Assembly (NCBI GenBank): GCA_959347315.1
Contig: OY365819.1
Location: 21,904,589 to 21,968,588 of the forward strand
Length of the DNA stretch: 64,000 nucleotides
From: Bimastos eiseni
Taxonomy: Eukaryota; Annelida; Clitellata; Crassiclitellata; Lumbricidae
Direction: 5' to 3'
Shown one piece after another: positions 57,701-63,569 of this stretch (its first letter is position 1; each line of letters begins with the position of its first letter). A model generated the notes under the pieces. It saw only the letters and a program-made list of their open reading frames with translations, was not told the DNA's origin and searched no databases. Made by a program: the position numbers and the translations under genes.

Positions 57701-60455
57701 GTTGGGGATGTTGGCTATTTTGAACTATTTCATCTATTAAGTTTATTTGCTATTTCATATATAATGGTTTTGGATATTTATGTAAGTAGTTATTCAATTG
57801 TAATTTCCTTTTAAACATCATGGTCTATAGACAGAGCAGACCCAAATTGTTCAAATGATGCCAGCACATGACAAGAAAGGCTTCTAATGAAGGAAAGGAG
57901 GAGGAGGAGATGGGGAATTGAAGTGAGTTTAAACTATCAGACATAATCTGGTCTTAGATCATCTGCTGGACAATACAGAATTGGATGAGTGGTGTTCTCT
58001 GGATCCTGGTTTCTGTTCAAGTGCAGATTGCACTCGATGCTTGTGATGCTTTGTTTCTTATGGTTCTGAGGATTTGTTTACTGACAGGGAACGTCATCAA
58101 TAAAAGACTTCTATAAGAAGCATCACAGGTGGACAGAGGGTCTTATCTCGGCTGCAAAGGCTGTGGGATGGGGAGCCAATGTATTAGTGTAAGTCATTTA
58201 ACTTCATTTTCTTCATTTAGCCTAATATGAAAGAAGATTCATCAGGACACTTGTTCATTGGTATCACTATGATTTACTGTATCTGTTGCAATTATTCAGA
58301 ACATCATTTTTTCACAAGTGGCTGGCATCAGCTTCTCTACCTGATATTTATCAGCAGCATCATCGATTTGCCTTCCAGTAGCTCCAGCTTTTTTCTAGCT
58401 CAATGATATGTAATTTAAATGAATTGCTGAACCGAGTTGCAGATGTGCAGCTAGTTTCCTTGTGTAATGGGGTCATATTTTGGATTGGCAGGGTGTAGTT
58501 GTGAGGTGTTTAAGGTCTGTCTGTGTGTCTGTATGATCAGTGATGCAGCAGATAAAGTCGTTAAAGGCAAAGGCAAGTTTGAGGAACTCGTTGTATGTTC
58601 CCAAGAGATCGCAGCCAGTACAGCTCAACTCGTCGTTTCATCCAAAGTGAAGGCTCAGCGTGACAGCGATAATCTTCGTCAGTTGTCGGAGGCGTCTAAG
58701 CACGTGTCTGCAGCCACCGGGGAGGTTGTAGCGTCTGCCAAGAGCGGCGCAGAAAGAATCGAAGATATCGGTCAGTTCTTTGTCTCTCTTCTGTCTGTCC
58801 TATTCTGTGTTCTTTGTTGTAAGCAGCTATGTAGAAAATAAAAGTCAGAGTGGCAAGATTAGCACTGCAATAGAAAAGAGAATCGACATTATTTTCTTTG
58901 CGAACGCATTCATGTGTGCTTTACTGGACGAGTCTGAGATTAGATTCCAGTCGAATCTGTTAACTTTGTGATGAGTAATCAGCAGTGCTTCTTCAGTGCA
59001 ATGGGACTTCTTTTGTTCACCTTTATTGAGGTTGTCCTTTCTTTTGACTTTTTGTGTTTTGAAGTATTTTCTCATTTACAAAACACTTCAAGTAGTCTTC
59101 CTATGTGTCTCGGCCTATTGACAGTATTTACAATAACAAAGCCGTCACTGAGCATATAACACATTTCTGATATTGAGTGCTTTGAAGGTGATGTGCATTG
59201 AATGTGTCATGCAACTATTCATATGTTGACGCGTCCTCCGTTTGCTGTCGTTTCAGATACACTTGATTTTTCACGGCTGACCCTTCATCAGGCCAAACGG
59301 TTTGAAATGGAATCACAGGTTCATGTGTTGGAATTGGAGAGCAACCTGGAAAAGGAGCGAAAGAAGTTGTCTGAATTACGCAAGACGCATTACAAGCTGG
59401 CTGGAGAAAGTGAAGGATGGGAGCAGGAAGTGAGTCTGATCAAAACATTTCTCATTGACAGCATTTCGTAATATAGTCAAATGATGGGCGTTAATAGACC
59501 AGATTTATTTCACAGCAGTGCCATTTTAAAAATTATTATTTCCCGCTCTTTCAATCATGCCATCAAAATCAGAAATAGTTACCATATCTGGATCACTGTT
59601 ATGCAAAATATAGTCACTGTGGCAATATATCCTCATCCCTTGAACAGCCAGGTGCATAGTAAGATGTCTATCCAGATGTTACGGTTACAAGCACTTGAGT
59701 ATCAGCTTAAGAAGCATAGGGTTTTTGAGTAAGTGTAAATCCAAAGCTTCTGAACTGATTGATTGCCATGTAGACTTTTTTGACCCATTTTGTGGGGTTT
59801 GGGTACCATCGTTGTAACAGTGAAAAGGAGAGAAGGATTTTATTCTTTTTAAACAGCATCATACTTCTTGTATCAGCCTATTGCTCAGAGATTCAAAAAT
59901 AAAAGTGGCTAAATTTTGTCTTCTTGTATCACAGTTTCACTGTGTGCTTCATGAAACAATTTACTAATCTAACATAGCATTTTAATAATAATAATTGTTG
60001 TAGCATTAAAATTTTGACTGCTAAATAGCATTCTAGAACATTGCTCAATCGCTTTGAGTCATAGTCACGGTATTAAATCAGATTGACTTAGATCGTTTGT
60101 GAATACAAGGCATTATTTGGATAATTGTAATTTACTAAATTTTGCACATACTTATATTATAGATTTAGGTAACTATTGAGCATTTGAAATGGTTCTGATT
60201 TTTGACTAGACTGTGAGTCATTGTTTATGTTACCGATATGCAATTGTTTGCTGATGTCTCGACATTCAATCTAATATGAAATTTCGTCTTATTTTTAAAT
60301 GTCACCTAGTTGTATATACTGCATGTGCCTTAATGCTTTCGATTTCTCTATGTCCAAACGGTTTAGACAGGAATTTTTACATTTACAATTACATTGCATG
60401 TGACCTCATGATCCTTTGATATTTCTGATTCTAGGGAACCTCTGATGCACAGTGA
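15765..60455 (+). CDS. HIP1: HIP1/HIP1R/Sla2-family clathrin and actin adaptor, 28 coding exons
   Basis: The 28 exons total 3513 nt and give 1170 residues, close to but longer than human HIP1 or HIP1R (about 1040-1070). All junctions are GT-AG and all phases agree. Residues about 25-290 form an ANTH domain, including the phosphoinositide-binding type segment [19 protein letters not shown] and [17 protein letters not shown]. Residues about 355-765 are coiled coil, which in the family dimerises and binds clathrin light chain; the large 685-nt exon 17 holds much of it. The C-terminal part, about 900-1164, is the I/LWEQ (THATCH) actin-binding module, with [20 protein letters not shown] and [20 protein letters not shown]. 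The protein links clathrin-coated membrane to actin during endocytosis. Vertebrates have two paralogues; I cannot tell whether this is a single invertebrate gene. Introns are full of mobile elements and tandem arrays. Confidence 0.97.
16140..16905 (-). repeat. Dispersed repeat with TTTATAAAGCGCC start
   Basis: The stretch begins TTTTATAAAGCGCCTC and includes GAATTGCAGTAGTCAATTTGAG near 16635. Related words appear near 39465 (GAATTACAGTAATCAATTTGAC), 49100-49330, 56645 and 63740-64000. It is therefore probably an interspersed element of this genome. Class, strand and limits are uncertain. Confidence 0.45.
16990..17460. repeat. ATAC/TA-rich microsatellite block
   Basis: Irregular runs of TACATACATATATA, close to the left end of the TTAA element. 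It yields spurious open frames rich in Tyr, Met, Ile and Cys on both strands. Confidence 0.9.
18336..19117 (+). pseudogene. Duplicated HIP1 intron 3 / exon 4 fragment
   Basis: This is nearly identical to 25862-27171. It includes a shortened copy (about 265 bp against 790 bp) of the 18-bp minisatellite, the intron 3 acceptor and the first 55 nt of exon 4 (19063-19117). In the copy, the codon matching a glutamine (CAG) is TAG at 19078-19080, so the exon is closed. It lies in intron 1 of the same gene, in the same orientation. Confidence 0.95.
18581..18843. repeat. 18-bp minisatellite, short copy
   Basis: Units of ATGTATGTATGTTTGTTT with some 14-bp variants. This is a contracted version of the array at 26107-26897 inside the duplicated segment. 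Confidence 0.95.
21475..21660. repeat. TATACATA microsatellite near right end of TTAA element
   Basis: Runs of ATATATACATA lie about 55-240 bp inside the right end. This mirrors the block near the left end of the same element. Confidence 0.85.
22897..22960 (+). CDS. HIP1: HIP1 exon 2 (ANTH)
   Basis: Acceptor ATCTTTAG. It codes [20 protein letters not shown] plus R and one extra base (phase 1) before donor GTATCC. This is the lysine-rich membrane-binding start of the ANTH domain. Confidence 0.93.
24010..24400. repeat. Purine-rich G/A tract
   Basis: Irregular GGAGG, GGAAG and AGGGA words form a strongly strand-asymmetric block. On the minus strand it gives only low-complexity Pro/Ser/Leu open frames, which I do not treat as genes. 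Confidence 0.8.
24647..24697. repeat. 17-bp tandem repeat, three copies
   Basis: CATGAAGAAATCAGTGA is repeated three times, the last copy with one change. Confidence 0.9.
25435..25577 (+). CDS. HIP1: HIP1 exon 3 (ANTH)
   Basis: Starts in phase 1 after GTTGAAG and codes [20 protein letters not shown] and [20 protein letters not shown], ending in N before GTGAGT. It closely matches HIP1/HIP1R, which have GTHxEKG and [17 protein letters not shown]. Confidence 0.97.
25862..27171 (+). repeat. Source copy of the HIP1 segment duplicated into intron 1
   Basis: Covers the end of intron 3, the full-length minisatellite and the start of exon 4. It aligns with 18336-19117 apart from the array length and scattered substitutions. 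The complete exon and open frame here mark it as the original copy. Confidence 0.93.
26107..26897. repeat. 18-bp minisatellite, about 790 bp
   Basis: The unit is ATGTATGTATGTTTGTTT with interspersed 14-bp variants. Since 18 is a multiple of 3, each forward frame reads as [10 protein letters not shown] repeats without stops, and the 14-bp variants only switch between open frames. It lies about 220 bp upstream of HIP1 exon 4. Confidence 0.97.
27117..27254 (+). CDS. HIP1: HIP1 exon 4 (ANTH)
   Basis: Acceptor CATTTTCAG. It codes [20 protein letters not shown], then [20 protein letters not shown]; phase 0 at both ends, donor GTATTT. The LWGHLxEGYG motif is typical of the family. Confidence 0.97.
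28166..28242 (+). CDS. HIP1: HIP1 exon 5 (ANTH)
   Basis: Acceptor ATATTTCAG. It codes [20 protein letters not shown] and HDINT, ending in phase 2 before GTAAGT. It matches the human 'NPRFPGNLQMSD' segment. Confidence 0.95.
28442..28846. mobile_element. hAT-like MITE, TAGGGCATAACCG ends, 405 bp
   Basis: The terminal inverted repeat TAGGGCATAACCG is present at both ends, and inner blocks such as ATCCGGCAAATAGT are shared with the copy at 51200-51854. No clean 8-bp target duplication is visible here, so one flank may have changed. Confidence 0.8.
29236..29297 (+). CDS. HIP1: HIP1 exon 6 (ANTH)
   Basis: Acceptor ATGTTTCAG. It codes [20 protein letters not shown] and A, and ends in phase 1 before GTATAA. 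It matches the human 'FFQLTVEMFDYLECELNLF'. Confidence 0.95.
29335..30012. mobile_element. hAT-like element with AGCTGTACCGAT ends, 678 bp
   Basis: The inverted ends AGCTGTACCGAT and ATCGGTACAGCT enclose subterminal GCCGATTAT repeats on both sides. The flanks share an 11-bp direct repeat TAATTCCATTT (29324-29334 and 30013-30023). The repeat is longer than the usual 8 bp, so the class is tentative. It starts only 37 bp after the HIP1 exon 6 donor. Confidence 0.8.
30228..30368 (+). CDS. HIP1: HIP1 exon 7 (ANTH)
   Basis: Acceptor TCTGAATAG; phase 1 at both ends. It codes [20 protein letters not shown], then [20 protein letters not shown], then ILFRLHS; donor [16 protein letters not shown] and LYDYxVxxLFxLHS are conserved. 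Confidence 0.96.
30732..30776. repeat. (TA)n microsatellite
   Basis: About 22 TA units in HIP1 intron 7, followed by a GC-richer stretch containing GCACCGGGTGC. Nothing else is recognised in this intron. Confidence 0.95.
31946..32003 (+). CDS. HIP1: HIP1 exon 8 (ANTH)
   Basis: Acceptor TTCGATAG. It codes [19 protein letters not shown] and ends in phase 2 before GTGAGC. TLxGHRDRF matches human 'TLQGHRDRF'. Confidence 0.95.
33117..33192 (+). CDS. HIP1: HIP1 exon 9 (end of ANTH)
   Basis: Acceptor TGATTTTAG. It codes [20 protein letters not shown] and VPTLPD, phase 0, donor GTGAGT. NLQYFKxLI and the final P-LP words match the family. Confidence 0.96.
33687..33860 (+). CDS. HIP1: HIP1 exon 10 (linker)
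   Basis: Acceptor GTTTTTTCAG. It codes [20 protein letters not shown], then an acidic linker ([20 protein letters not shown]) and a serine-rich end; phase 0, donor GTCAGT. PPxFLRASxL is conserved. In the family this linker carries adaptor-binding motifs; none is clear here. Confidence 0.95.
34366..34418 (+). CDS. HIP1: HIP1 exon 11
   Basis: Acceptor TTTTTATAG. It codes [18 protein letters not shown] and ends in phase 2 before GTTGGT. It resembles human 'NGVNKDEK', just before the coiled coil. Confidence 0.85.
34846..35011 (+). CDS. HIP1: HIP1 exon 12 (coiled coil start)
   Basis: Acceptor ATGTTTCAG; phase 2 to phase 0. It codes [20 protein letters not shown], then [20 protein letters not shown], ending in ESTTN before GTTAGT. 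Heptad hydrophobic spacing is clear. Confidence 0.95.
35221..35620. mobile_element. hAT MITE, CAGCGATTTTCAACC ends, 400 bp
   Basis: The left end CAGCGATTTTCAACC mirrors the right end, which read inward is CAGCAGTTCCAACC. The flanks CATTAGAG (35213-35220) and CATTAGAA (35621-35628) form an 8-bp target duplication with one mismatch. No coding capacity. Confidence 0.9.
35829..36387. repeat. 43-bp tandem array, 13 copies
   Basis: The unit starts GTCAATATTCAATATGGGGT and continues TTTACTATTTGGGTTCTGTA, with exact 43-bp spacing from 35829 to 36345 (12 intervals). Variants differ at a few positions (G/A in GGGG, C/T, T/G). The unit length is not a multiple of 3, yet all three forward frames are open. 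Confidence 0.97.
36659..36737 (+). CDS. HIP1: HIP1 exon 13 (coiled coil)
   Basis: Acceptor TTTCATTTCAG. It codes [20 protein letters not shown] and RLAVIE, ending in phase 1 before GTAGGA. It aligns with the human coiled coil before 'ERKAQANEQRY'. Confidence 0.93.
36955..37053. mobile_element. Possible right end of a hAT element
   Basis: GGCCCGCGGGCCGGATCTTTGACACCTCTG resembles, as a whole, the common hAT terminus that reads inward CAGAGGTGTCAAAG. A matching left end was not found, so this may be a truncated copy. Confidence 0.4.
37114..38982. mobile_element. hAT-like element interrupted by a LINE fragment
   Basis: The left end TAGTGTTGTTAATACCGG mirrors the right end, which read inward is TAGGGATGTTAAAACG. 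The flanks ATCACCAT (37106-37113) and ATCACCAC (38983-38990) give an 8-bp target duplication with one mismatch. The LINE at 37151-38446 splits it, with its own duplication AAACCGATT on both sides. The hAT insertion is therefore the older event. Confidence 0.85.
37151..38446 (-). mobile_element. RTE-like LINE, 5'-truncated antisense copy
   Basis: Very similar to the 3' 1.3 kb of the copy at 41967-44775. Read on the minus strand it codes the end of a reverse transcriptase ([20 protein letters not shown]; catalytic RYADDT) and a C-terminal segment with YGCETWTM and GHVMRLEKE. The target duplication AAACCGATT lies at 37142-37150 and 38447-38455. It carries the same frame breaks as the longer copy, plus an extra deletion near 37310. 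Confidence 0.93.
39812..39925. repeat. Short tandem repeat AGAGCCATGGCATAATTCTC
   Basis: Four near-complete copies of the 20-bp word and two shorter CTGGCATAATTCTC units lie in HIP1 intron 13. Confidence 0.85.
40675..40905 (-). mobile_element. tRNA-derived SINE, antisense
   Basis: On the minus strand an A box TGGCATAGCGG (40876-40886) and a B box GGTTCGATTT (40834-40843) have tRNA spacing. A body follows, ending in a CAT-rich 3' tail (GATGATGAT on the plus strand, 40675-40706). This is the layout of a retroposed SINE in HIP1 intron 13. Confidence 0.7.
41011..41099 (+). CDS. HIP1: HIP1 exon 14 (coiled coil)
   Basis: Acceptor TTTTCTCAAG. It codes [20 protein letters not shown] and [10 protein letters not shown], phase 0, donor GTTAGT. 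It aligns with human 'RKAQANEQRYSKLKEKYSEL', in the region that leads to the clathrin light chain contact. Confidence 0.95.
41105..41180. repeat. GTAT/CGTA-type microsatellite
   Basis: Runs of GTATGTATGTATGTACGTAG, then GTACGCACGCACGCGTGC, start six bases after the HIP1 exon 14 donor. Confidence 0.85.
41444..41680. repeat. Degenerate GGTCTTGGTCTCG repeat
   Basis: Irregular repetition of GGTCTTGGTCTCG and close variants in HIP1 intron 14. A preceding CAGTGATGTGGTCTCGAG could be a hAT end, but no partner end was found. Confidence 0.75.
41967..44775 (-). mobile_element. RTE-like LINE, nearly full coding length, antisense
   Basis: Minus strand, 5' to 3': an apurinic-like endonuclease with [10 protein letters not shown] and [11 protein letters not shown] (about 44640-44130), a spacer, then a reverse transcriptase starting near 43520 ([19 protein letters not shown]) with [12 protein letters not shown] and [11 protein letters not shown]-terminal segment has YGCETWTM and GHVMRLEKE (42410-41976). 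This order and the CFDP2-like endonuclease fit the RTE group. It is flanked by the 12-bp target duplication TGTGAGATACCA (41955-41966 and 44776-44787). At least five frame changes make it defective. It lies antisense in HIP1 intron 14. Confidence 0.93.
45722..45790 (+). CDS. HIP1: HIP1 exon 15 (coiled coil)
   Basis: Acceptor TTTATTCAG. It codes [20 protein letters not shown] and KSK, phase 0, donor GTATGT. It is supported by phase and coiled-coil character, less by sequence conservation. Confidence 0.88.
46314..46451 (+). CDS. HIP1: HIP1 exon 16 (coiled coil)
   Basis: Acceptor TTATGCTAG. It codes [20 protein letters not shown] and later [13 protein letters not shown], phase 0, donor GTCTTT. 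Confidence 0.92.
46977..47661 (+). CDS. HIP1: HIP1 exon 17 (large coiled-coil exon)
   Basis: 685 nt, acceptor TTTTGTTGGCAG. It codes about 228 residues of continuous heptad-rich coiled coil, from [20 protein letters not shown] to [13 protein letters not shown], and ends in phase 1 before GTAAAT. The length of this exon explains much of the excess over vertebrate HIP1. Confidence 0.96.
48503..48592 (+). CDS. HIP1: HIP1 exon 18
   Basis: Acceptor CTGTGAATAG; phase 1 at both ends. It codes [20 protein letters not shown] and [10 protein letters not shown], donor GTAAGT. It matches human 'AAEQVIQDALNQLEEP...SCAGS'. Confidence 0.95.
49090..49330. repeat. Dispersed repeat with TTATATAGAGC start
   Basis: Begins CATTTATATAGAGCTG and includes GGAGTTTGG...GCTCCAGGCACGTGG. 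It resembles the stretches at 16140-16905 and 63740-64000 in word order. Class and limits are uncertain. Confidence 0.35.
49893..49979 (+). CDS. HIP1: HIP1 exon 19
   Basis: Acceptor TGTTGACAG; phase 1 at both ends. It codes [20 protein letters not shown] and FSVYSEDKT, donor GTAATT. It matches human 'DHLLSTVTSISSCIEQLEKSW' in position. Confidence 0.94.
51200..51854. mobile_element. hAT-like MITE, TAGGGCATAACC ends, 655 bp
   Basis: The terminal inverted repeat TAGGGCATAACC is at both ends, with a perfect 8-bp target duplication CTGTAAAT at 51192-51199 and 51855-51862. It is related to 28442-28846 but longer and in the opposite orientation, and lies in HIP1 intron 19. Confidence 0.93.
52249..52356 (+). 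CDS. HIP1: HIP1 exon 20
   Basis: Acceptor TCTTTCCAG; phase 1 at both ends. It codes [20 protein letters not shown], then [16 protein letters not shown], donor GTGAGC. It matches human 'DISGLLHSITLLAHLTSDAIAHG'. The frame stays open past the donor into the 33-bp array. Confidence 0.95.
52398..53487. repeat. 33-bp tandem array, about 33 copies
   Basis: The unit starts GTGCAACTGATGAAAGAGAC and ends GTATGTTTTTGTT. Variation is concentrated in the AAAGAGACG/AAAGTGTCG/AAAAAGTCG part; one unit near 52680 is shortened. Both strands read through without stops: [11 protein letters not shown] on plus and [11 protein letters not shown] on minus. It starts 41 bp after the HIP1 exon 20 donor. Confidence 0.98.
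54017..54437. repeat. 47-bp tandem array, about 9 copies
   Basis: The unit is built from GAGCTTCAGTTCTTTT, AAGTCATC(G/C)TCC and GCTCTGGCCTCTCTCTCT, with some units two or three bases shorter. It lies in the same intron as the 33-bp array. Confidence 0.95.
54716..54781 (+). CDS. HIP1: HIP1 exon 21
   Basis: Acceptor GAATGCTGTAG; phase 1 at both ends. It codes [20 protein letters not shown] and KT, donor GTAATC. It aligns with human 'SLTEACKQYGRETLAYLASLE'. Confidence 0.92.
55350..55534 (+). CDS. HIP1: HIP1 exon 22 (I/LWEQ region start)
   Basis: Acceptor CCGTTTCTAG; phase 1 to 0. It codes [20 protein letters not shown], then [20 protein letters not shown], ending in AKLA before GTGAGT. LGDMVDxEM and AIExATA are conserved in HIP1/HIP1R. 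Confidence 0.97.
55885..56032. repeat. TATA/ACATA microsatellite
   Basis: Runs of ATATATAT and ACATATATA in the core of the shorter TTAA element, adjoining the LINE fragment. Confidence 0.92.
56033..56305 (-). mobile_element. LINE 3' fragment, antisense
   Basis: The minus strand codes [18 protein letters not shown], then [24 protein letters not shown], a C-terminal signature common in animal LINE reverse transcriptases. A TGTCTTGTCTTGTCTT tail (plus strand) fits a repeat-type LINE 3' end. Only the last 80 or so residues remain. Confidence 0.8.
56776..56865 (+). CDS. HIP1: HIP1 exon 23 (I/LWEQ)
   Basis: Acceptor TTCGTGAAG; phase 0 at both ends. It codes [20 protein letters not shown] and [10 protein letters not shown], donor GTAATT. 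It matches human 'EEMLSKSRAGDTGVKLEVNE'. Confidence 0.96.
57381..57443 (+). CDS. HIP1: HIP1 exon 24 (I/LWEQ)
   Basis: Acceptor CTACTTTTAG. It codes [20 protein letters not shown] and R, phase 0, donor GTATGT. (S/D)LQREIVxxGR is conserved. Confidence 0.97.
58088..58188 (+). CDS. HIP1: HIP1 exon 25 (I/LWEQ)
   Basis: Acceptor TTTACTGACAG. It codes [20 protein letters not shown], then [13 protein letters not shown], ending in phase 2 before GTAAGT. [17 protein letters not shown] is a core signature of the module. Confidence 0.98.
58541..58770 (+). CDS. HIP1: HIP1 exon 26 (I/LWEQ core)
   Basis: Acceptor TGTATGATCAG. It codes [20 protein letters not shown], then [18 protein letters not shown], and ends in phase 1 before GTCAGT. 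It closely matches vertebrate HIP1, including the actin-binding [19 protein letters not shown] segment. Confidence 0.98.
59257..59429 (+). CDS. HIP1: HIP1 exon 27 (I/LWEQ end)
   Basis: Acceptor GTCGTTTCAG. It codes [20 protein letters not shown], then [20 protein letters not shown] and [14 protein letters not shown], phase 0, donor GTGAGT. It matches human MDSQVRVLELENELQKER and HYELAGVAEGWEE. Confidence 0.97.
60435..60455 (+). CDS. HIP1: HIP1 exon 28 (terminal)
   Basis: Acceptor TGATTCTAG. It codes GTSDAQ and then TGA at 60453-60455. Human HIP1 continues EGWEEGTEA after the same position, so the short GT(S/E) end is plausible. It rests on phase continuity and one similar dipeptide; a later exon cannot be excluded. 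Confidence 0.7.
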   Translation, partial: GTSDAQ

Positions 60456-60623
60456 AATGCATCCACGACTGCATCCATCCTCTTCTTCTAATGGAGTCAA
60501 AGTGGAGCTGAACCAAGCTAAGGTTATCCACACTTATGTTATTTTAAGCTACTGAGAAAGTCATATTAACATGTTCAGAAAAACAATGATGAAATTGATA
60601 GAGAAAATACTGCACCCTGTACT

Positions 60624-60656
60624 GCATCATCATCATCATCTTCATCATCATCATCA
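60624..60656. repeat. (CAT)n microsatellite
   Basis: Eleven or so CAT-type triplets with one CTT interruption, about 170 bp after the HIP1 stop codon and likely in the 3' UTR. Confidence 0.93.
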
Positions 60657-60944
60657 TCCAATTTCCATTTTGGCTCTCCTTTCCAAAAGAAACTCATTTG
60701 GTCTGTTTCTGTTGATTTTACCTTTGACAATGATTCTCTAGTGAGGTGCAAAGGTGTTGAATGTGCTGCACATAAGCAGAACACTGCCATATTTTTGATT
60801 ATGTGTGGTACACATAGGTTATTTCTTTGGGGAGAAAATCTCCTAATTCATCAGACATAGGCAACATGTTTGGATTTTGTCTTTGATTCTTTTGGCCAAA
60901 AGTCTGATGCTTAGCGTTGTCCTAACAGTCATCTGCCATTGTGT

Positions 60945-60982
60945 AGGTGGGTGGGTGGGTTTGGGTGGGTGGGTGTTGTCAT
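60945..60982. repeat. GGGT-repeat tract
   Basis: GGTGGGTGGGTGGGTTTGGG followed by TGGGTGGGTG. Six or more G-triplet runs with short loops could form a G-quadruplex on the plus strand or in RNA. Confidence 0.9.
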
Positions 60983-61249
60983 GGTTGTTAGTCTGCCACA
61001 TTGTTCACTTATTGGTAATTTTGAAAGCATTAGTTGAAAGGTTTTTTATGCTTGTTTTACAGAACTCATCAAGAAATACATTTCCAGGAACATTTGAGAA
61101 AAAATATCATATATGAACATATGAATGATTTTCAAACTATTTTAAATACCTTTACTATGTATGTGTGTGATTTTTAAATATGATGACTCAGTTAATTTTC
61201 AAACTATGATTTGTATATTCAGTGGTGGATTTTGGATTTTATGATTTAC

Positions 61250-61344
61250 GGCTGAGATGATATCCAGTTAATCTGGAAATACAGTTAATGTGATGAGGCT
61301 GAGATGATATCCAGTTAATCTGGAAATACGGTTAATGTGATGGC
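61250..61344. repeat. 47-bp tandem duplication
   Basis: Two copies of a unit beginning GGCTGAGATGATATCCAGTT, differing at one visible base (ATACAG/ATACGG). Confidence 0.92.
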
Positions 61345-62604
61345 TGCAGGGGAGGGATTACAATTTTCATAGCACTTCATAATTCTTTATGATTGTGTTT
61401 GATCCAAAGCATTTGTTTGTCTCAGTGCAATGTTTTTCTGACCATCTATTTCTTCAATTTCAGTATTCATCTAGACGCTTCTTTATGAATATTCTTTAGC
61501 TGTATTAAAGTTTTAGTTTTCTACATTCAAGCTTAAATTTCTAAAAATTCCAAATCCATCACTAGACATAGTTTTAAGGTTGTACAATTCAGGAACATTG
61601 TTCAATGTTCAAATTGCTACTTGTTAAGTTGGTGTTTGACTGTAGTGTTTTCTGTATGCCCGTTATCTTTCTATTGTTGATCTATGGATGGAATGCGTAG
61701 AACAGAGGCATAATTATTGTAAAGTATAATGGTCTATTAGTCGTAAACAGCATAATGTGCAATGTAACAGAGGCCTCTGATCATTTTGAGTGCTAGAGCA
61801 AGAGTCACAAGTTCTGCTGCGGATTGCTTCTTAATTGAGATTGTTTTCAGCAGAGCTGGTAGCTGCTGCTTTCTCGTATATACAGCAATTGCTCACTTGT
61901 TTGTCATTCAGAAGTAAGGAACCTCCTGCTGTGTCATCTTGCTAACACATAGAATTTCATGTCAAGTGTCTTAACTGACTGATACATACAATGTATCGTA
62001 TGCCAAAGATGTTGTCCGATCAGATGTACAGACTTTTCCATCAGTGGCTAAGAGCCGTCTAATGCAGAAACACTTCACATAATGTTACTTTAGCATTTAG
62101 TCATTTCTATTTCTGTAAGAGAAAATTATTCTGTCTATGTTAAATTATGGATTTTAAAGCAACTATTGCAACTGTGAAAATCAAATTAACTTTTTCAAGC
62201 TGATAACTGAGCCCCATAAATTTGTGATTTCAGCTCAGAATATCTTTTGTAGACACTGAAGAGTCAAAACAATATTTCAATTTCATTGTTTTAAATCTGA
62301 TTCTTTGTTAAAGTGATCATTGTATCTAAATTTTCAGTTCTGGGAGTTTTGTTGACAGCTTGGTTGATACTTTAAAAACATACAGAGCACAATAATAACA
62401 CAACAAACGCTAAATCAGCAATGAGAAAAGTTTGTCTGATATTCCACCAAAGGCAAGTTTAGGTGATCTTCCTTTCTGTAGAAAGGACAATTGTTCGTCT
62501 ATACAGTGTTAACCATCTTGTGACATACTCGGCTTTGGTGTAGGGAGTGTGGTGGAAGGAGTGTGATGGAAGGAGTGTGATAGAGGGAGTGTGGTAGTCA
62601 TAGG

Positions 62605-62641
62605 CAGTGCTTTTTCTGGCACCATTTTTCCAAAAACTCTG

Positions 62642-62680
<39 letters not shown>

Positions 62681-63569
62681 AAAAATGTGTATGTAAGTAT
62701 GTTCCACAAAAACTTTTGATCGACTCGACCGATTGCTCCCAAATTTTGTACGAATACTTCTTAGCAGCCGAAGAAAAACATGGGGGGGGGAGCGATTCCG
62801 AACTCTTACCTCTTCCCCACTTTTTGGATGAAACTTTGCACAAACGCAAACACGTTACACCTTATTGCTATATGCATTCATTCTAATTCATGTTGCTTGT
62901 CTAGCCAATGGTGTCGATATAAAATTGGTGTCTGTAAAAACTCAGCCAATTGCCTAACTTAAACGATTGTACCACGCACGAATTTACCTAAACCAGGTCG
63001 CCATCACGTGATGAGATCTAGATTGGGAGCTATTTAGGCTGAGACAACGCACATTGATGTTGCGTTAAACTGGCTTGGCGGCGACCTTATTAACAACAAA
63101 CAAGATTAATAATTAGTTTATGGCAGACTATTTTGCAAAGCTTCTCCATTCAAAGAAGTCAGATAGGAATCATAGGCCTACGGAAAAGTTAAACGCAGTC
63201 GTTCAAGATTATGTATGGGCAACCAATGACTAAATGGAAAATTCCATAATTGTAGTGGATCAATTCTAGATGCATTTTTCTCGGACAAAATATAGTCTCC
63301 GCAGTGCGTATAGGCTTTTATCCATAACTTCGATCACAACTAAGAGAGAATGATAATTTGATTGTAAGGACTACCCGGGCAAAGCCGGGTAATTCAGCTA
63401 GTTTTATATACAACTTTGCAAATTAAATTTTTTATATTATAAAATTTATAAGTAGGCCTAAGTGTATAGATTTAGTTGCATACAATTTTATTTGGTTGCC
63501 AATTTTAGCGTAATTTCTTTTGACAATACAGATGCGTTCCGGCACCTTTTTTTCTAGAAAAAAGCACTG
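62605..63569. mobile_element. hAT element with a Helitron-like insert
   Basis: The left end CAGTGCTTTTTCTGGCACC mirrors the right end, which read inward is CAGTGCTTTTTTCTAG and then GGTGCCGGAA. The flanks GTCATAGG (62597-62604) and GTCATACA (63570-63577) agree at six of eight positions, consistent with an aged hAT duplication. Only about 40 bp of the left part and 170 bp of the right part belong to this element; the middle is the nested insert. Confidence 0.75.
62644..63401 (+). mobile_element. Helitron-like element, non-autonomous
   Basis: The 3' end has a hairpin ACCCGG-GCAAAG-CCGGGT (63373-63390), then AATTCAG and the terminal CTAG (63398-63401), followed by T, as expected for Helitron termini. 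The 5' side starts in a TA run (62644-62678), followed by words such as GACTCGACCGATTGCTCCC that I associate with dispersed animal Helitrons. The exact 5' end is uncertain. No Rep/helicase coding is present. Confidence 0.7.

Larger units (their letters stand above)
60456..62604. other. HIP1 3' flank / UTR region
   Basis: No further gene is recognised. It contains a CAT trinucleotide run (60624-60656), a GGGT run (60945-60982) and a 47-bp tandem duplication (61250-61344). No single AATAAA site stands out as the obvious polyadenylation signal. Confidence 0.5.

Noticed and set aside
59481..59732. Possible additional HIP1 exon in the last intron (open frame ending [17 protein letters not shown])
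   Set aside because: No good acceptor/donor pair in phase, and no match to the family C terminus; exon 27 to exon 28 joins cleanly.
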